DNA of 5,150 nucleotides from assembly GCA_028709355.1 (NCBI GenBank), contig JAQVXF010000100.1, positions 1 to 5,150 of the forward strand, given 5' to 3'. The translations under genes were made by a program, and so were the position numbers. Below the pieces are notes generated by a model. It was not told the origin of the DNA. It made no database searches and was given only the letters and a program-made list of their open reading frames with translations. The stretch comes from Syntrophomonas sp. (GTDB taxonomy: Bacteria; Bacillota; Syntrophomonadia; Syntrophomonadales; Syntrophomonadaceae). The stretch's first letter is position 1. The number at the start of each line of letters is the position of its first letter. Of the stretch, positions 5,000-5,150 are shown piece after piece.

Positions 5000-5150
5000 T
5001 TCGTGTCTCGCCCTTAGCAGCCGCGGCGTCACCTGATCCAAAAAAGTAAGCTAGATGGAGCTATCGGAGAAAATATGCCGGAGATTAATAATAATCCAAA
5101 AATTTGGCTGAATTCAGCCGGATTTGTGATTTGTCTAGTGTGCTGATGTT
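5000..5150. other. Non-coding tail of the window
   Basis: No credible coding sequence is seen here. The only start with a Shine-Dalgarno-like site (CGGAG before ATG 5076) runs 11 codons to a stop. The stretch has an A7 run at 5040-5046 and becomes AT-rich from about 5070. It probably leads to the promoter region of a gene beyond the right edge. Confidence 0.5.
5100..5125. repeat. Perfect 14-bp palindrome within a 26-nt hairpin
   Basis: GGCTGAATTCAGCC (5106-5119) is a perfect palindrome. In RNA the pairing extends outward through two G-U pairs (T5105-G5120, T5104-G5121) and four A-U pairs to 5100-5125. It could be an operator for a dimeric regulator of the next gene or a transcribed hairpin. 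The window ends too soon to decide. Confidence 0.5.

Noticed and set aside
4352..5041. 229-aa minus-strand frame over mog that starts in the intergenic tail
   Set aside because: Most of it is antisense to mog, the translation is low complexity with no recognised domain, and the start lies in the hairpin-rich tail. I found no support for a real convergent gene.
5076..5111. Start of a new gene at ATG 5076 after a CGGAG site
   Set aside because: The frame stops after 11 codons with no recognisable sequence, too short to support as a gene or leader peptide.

Overview
The window looks like a chromosomal housekeeping and cofactor segment of an anaerobic Gram-positive bacterium, most likely a Clostridia-type Firmicute (Peptococcia, Moorella or Syntrophomonas-like). 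The reasons are strong purine-rich Shine-Dalgarno sites (AGGAGG, GGGGGAGGA), a moderately GC-rich composition, an all-forward layout, an Lgt of the RIGCF..NGCCYG type, and a moa operon built around a MoaC-MOSC fusion followed by a MogA-type protein. The genus is not determined. No mobile elements, CRISPR arrays, tRNAs or rRNAs were seen.

Region 1 (1-2028): the 3' half of tsaD (tRNA t6A synthesis) enters from the left. A 150-bp gap follows with a cluster of DnaA-box-like 9-mers, all in one orientation. Then come lgt (lipoprotein diacylglyceryl transferase) and 5-formyltetrahydrofolate cyclo-ligase, which overlap by 8 nt and are probably translationally coupled.

Region 2 (2029-2285): a non-coding leader with a complete regulatory architecture. 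It has a sigma-A type promoter (TTGCTA - 17 bp - TATAAT), then a roughly 117-nt structured RNA closed by a perfect 8-bp stem, then an intrinsic terminator with a T tract, then a ribosome binding site. Its position before molybdopterin genes makes a Moco/Tuco-type riboswitch controlling transcription termination the best reading.

Region 3 (2286-4918): a pterin cofactor operon. It encodes a 59-aa four-cysteine, helix-turn-helix-like small protein; MoaA (GTP to 3',8-cyclo-GTP); a MoaC-MOSC fusion (MoaC makes cyclic pyranopterin monophosphate, MOSC is a sulfur/Moco-handling domain); and a MogA-type molybdopterin adenylyltransferase. MoaA and MoaC make cPMP and MogA adenylates molybdopterin. The dithiolene-forming MoaD/MoaE and the metal-inserting MoeA are not in the window. 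Odd points are a GGEH instead of GGEP motif in MoaA and the absence of the usual cysteines in the MOSC domain.

Region 4 (4919-5150): no gene. It holds two back-to-back hairpins after the operon and a 14-bp perfect palindrome near the right edge.
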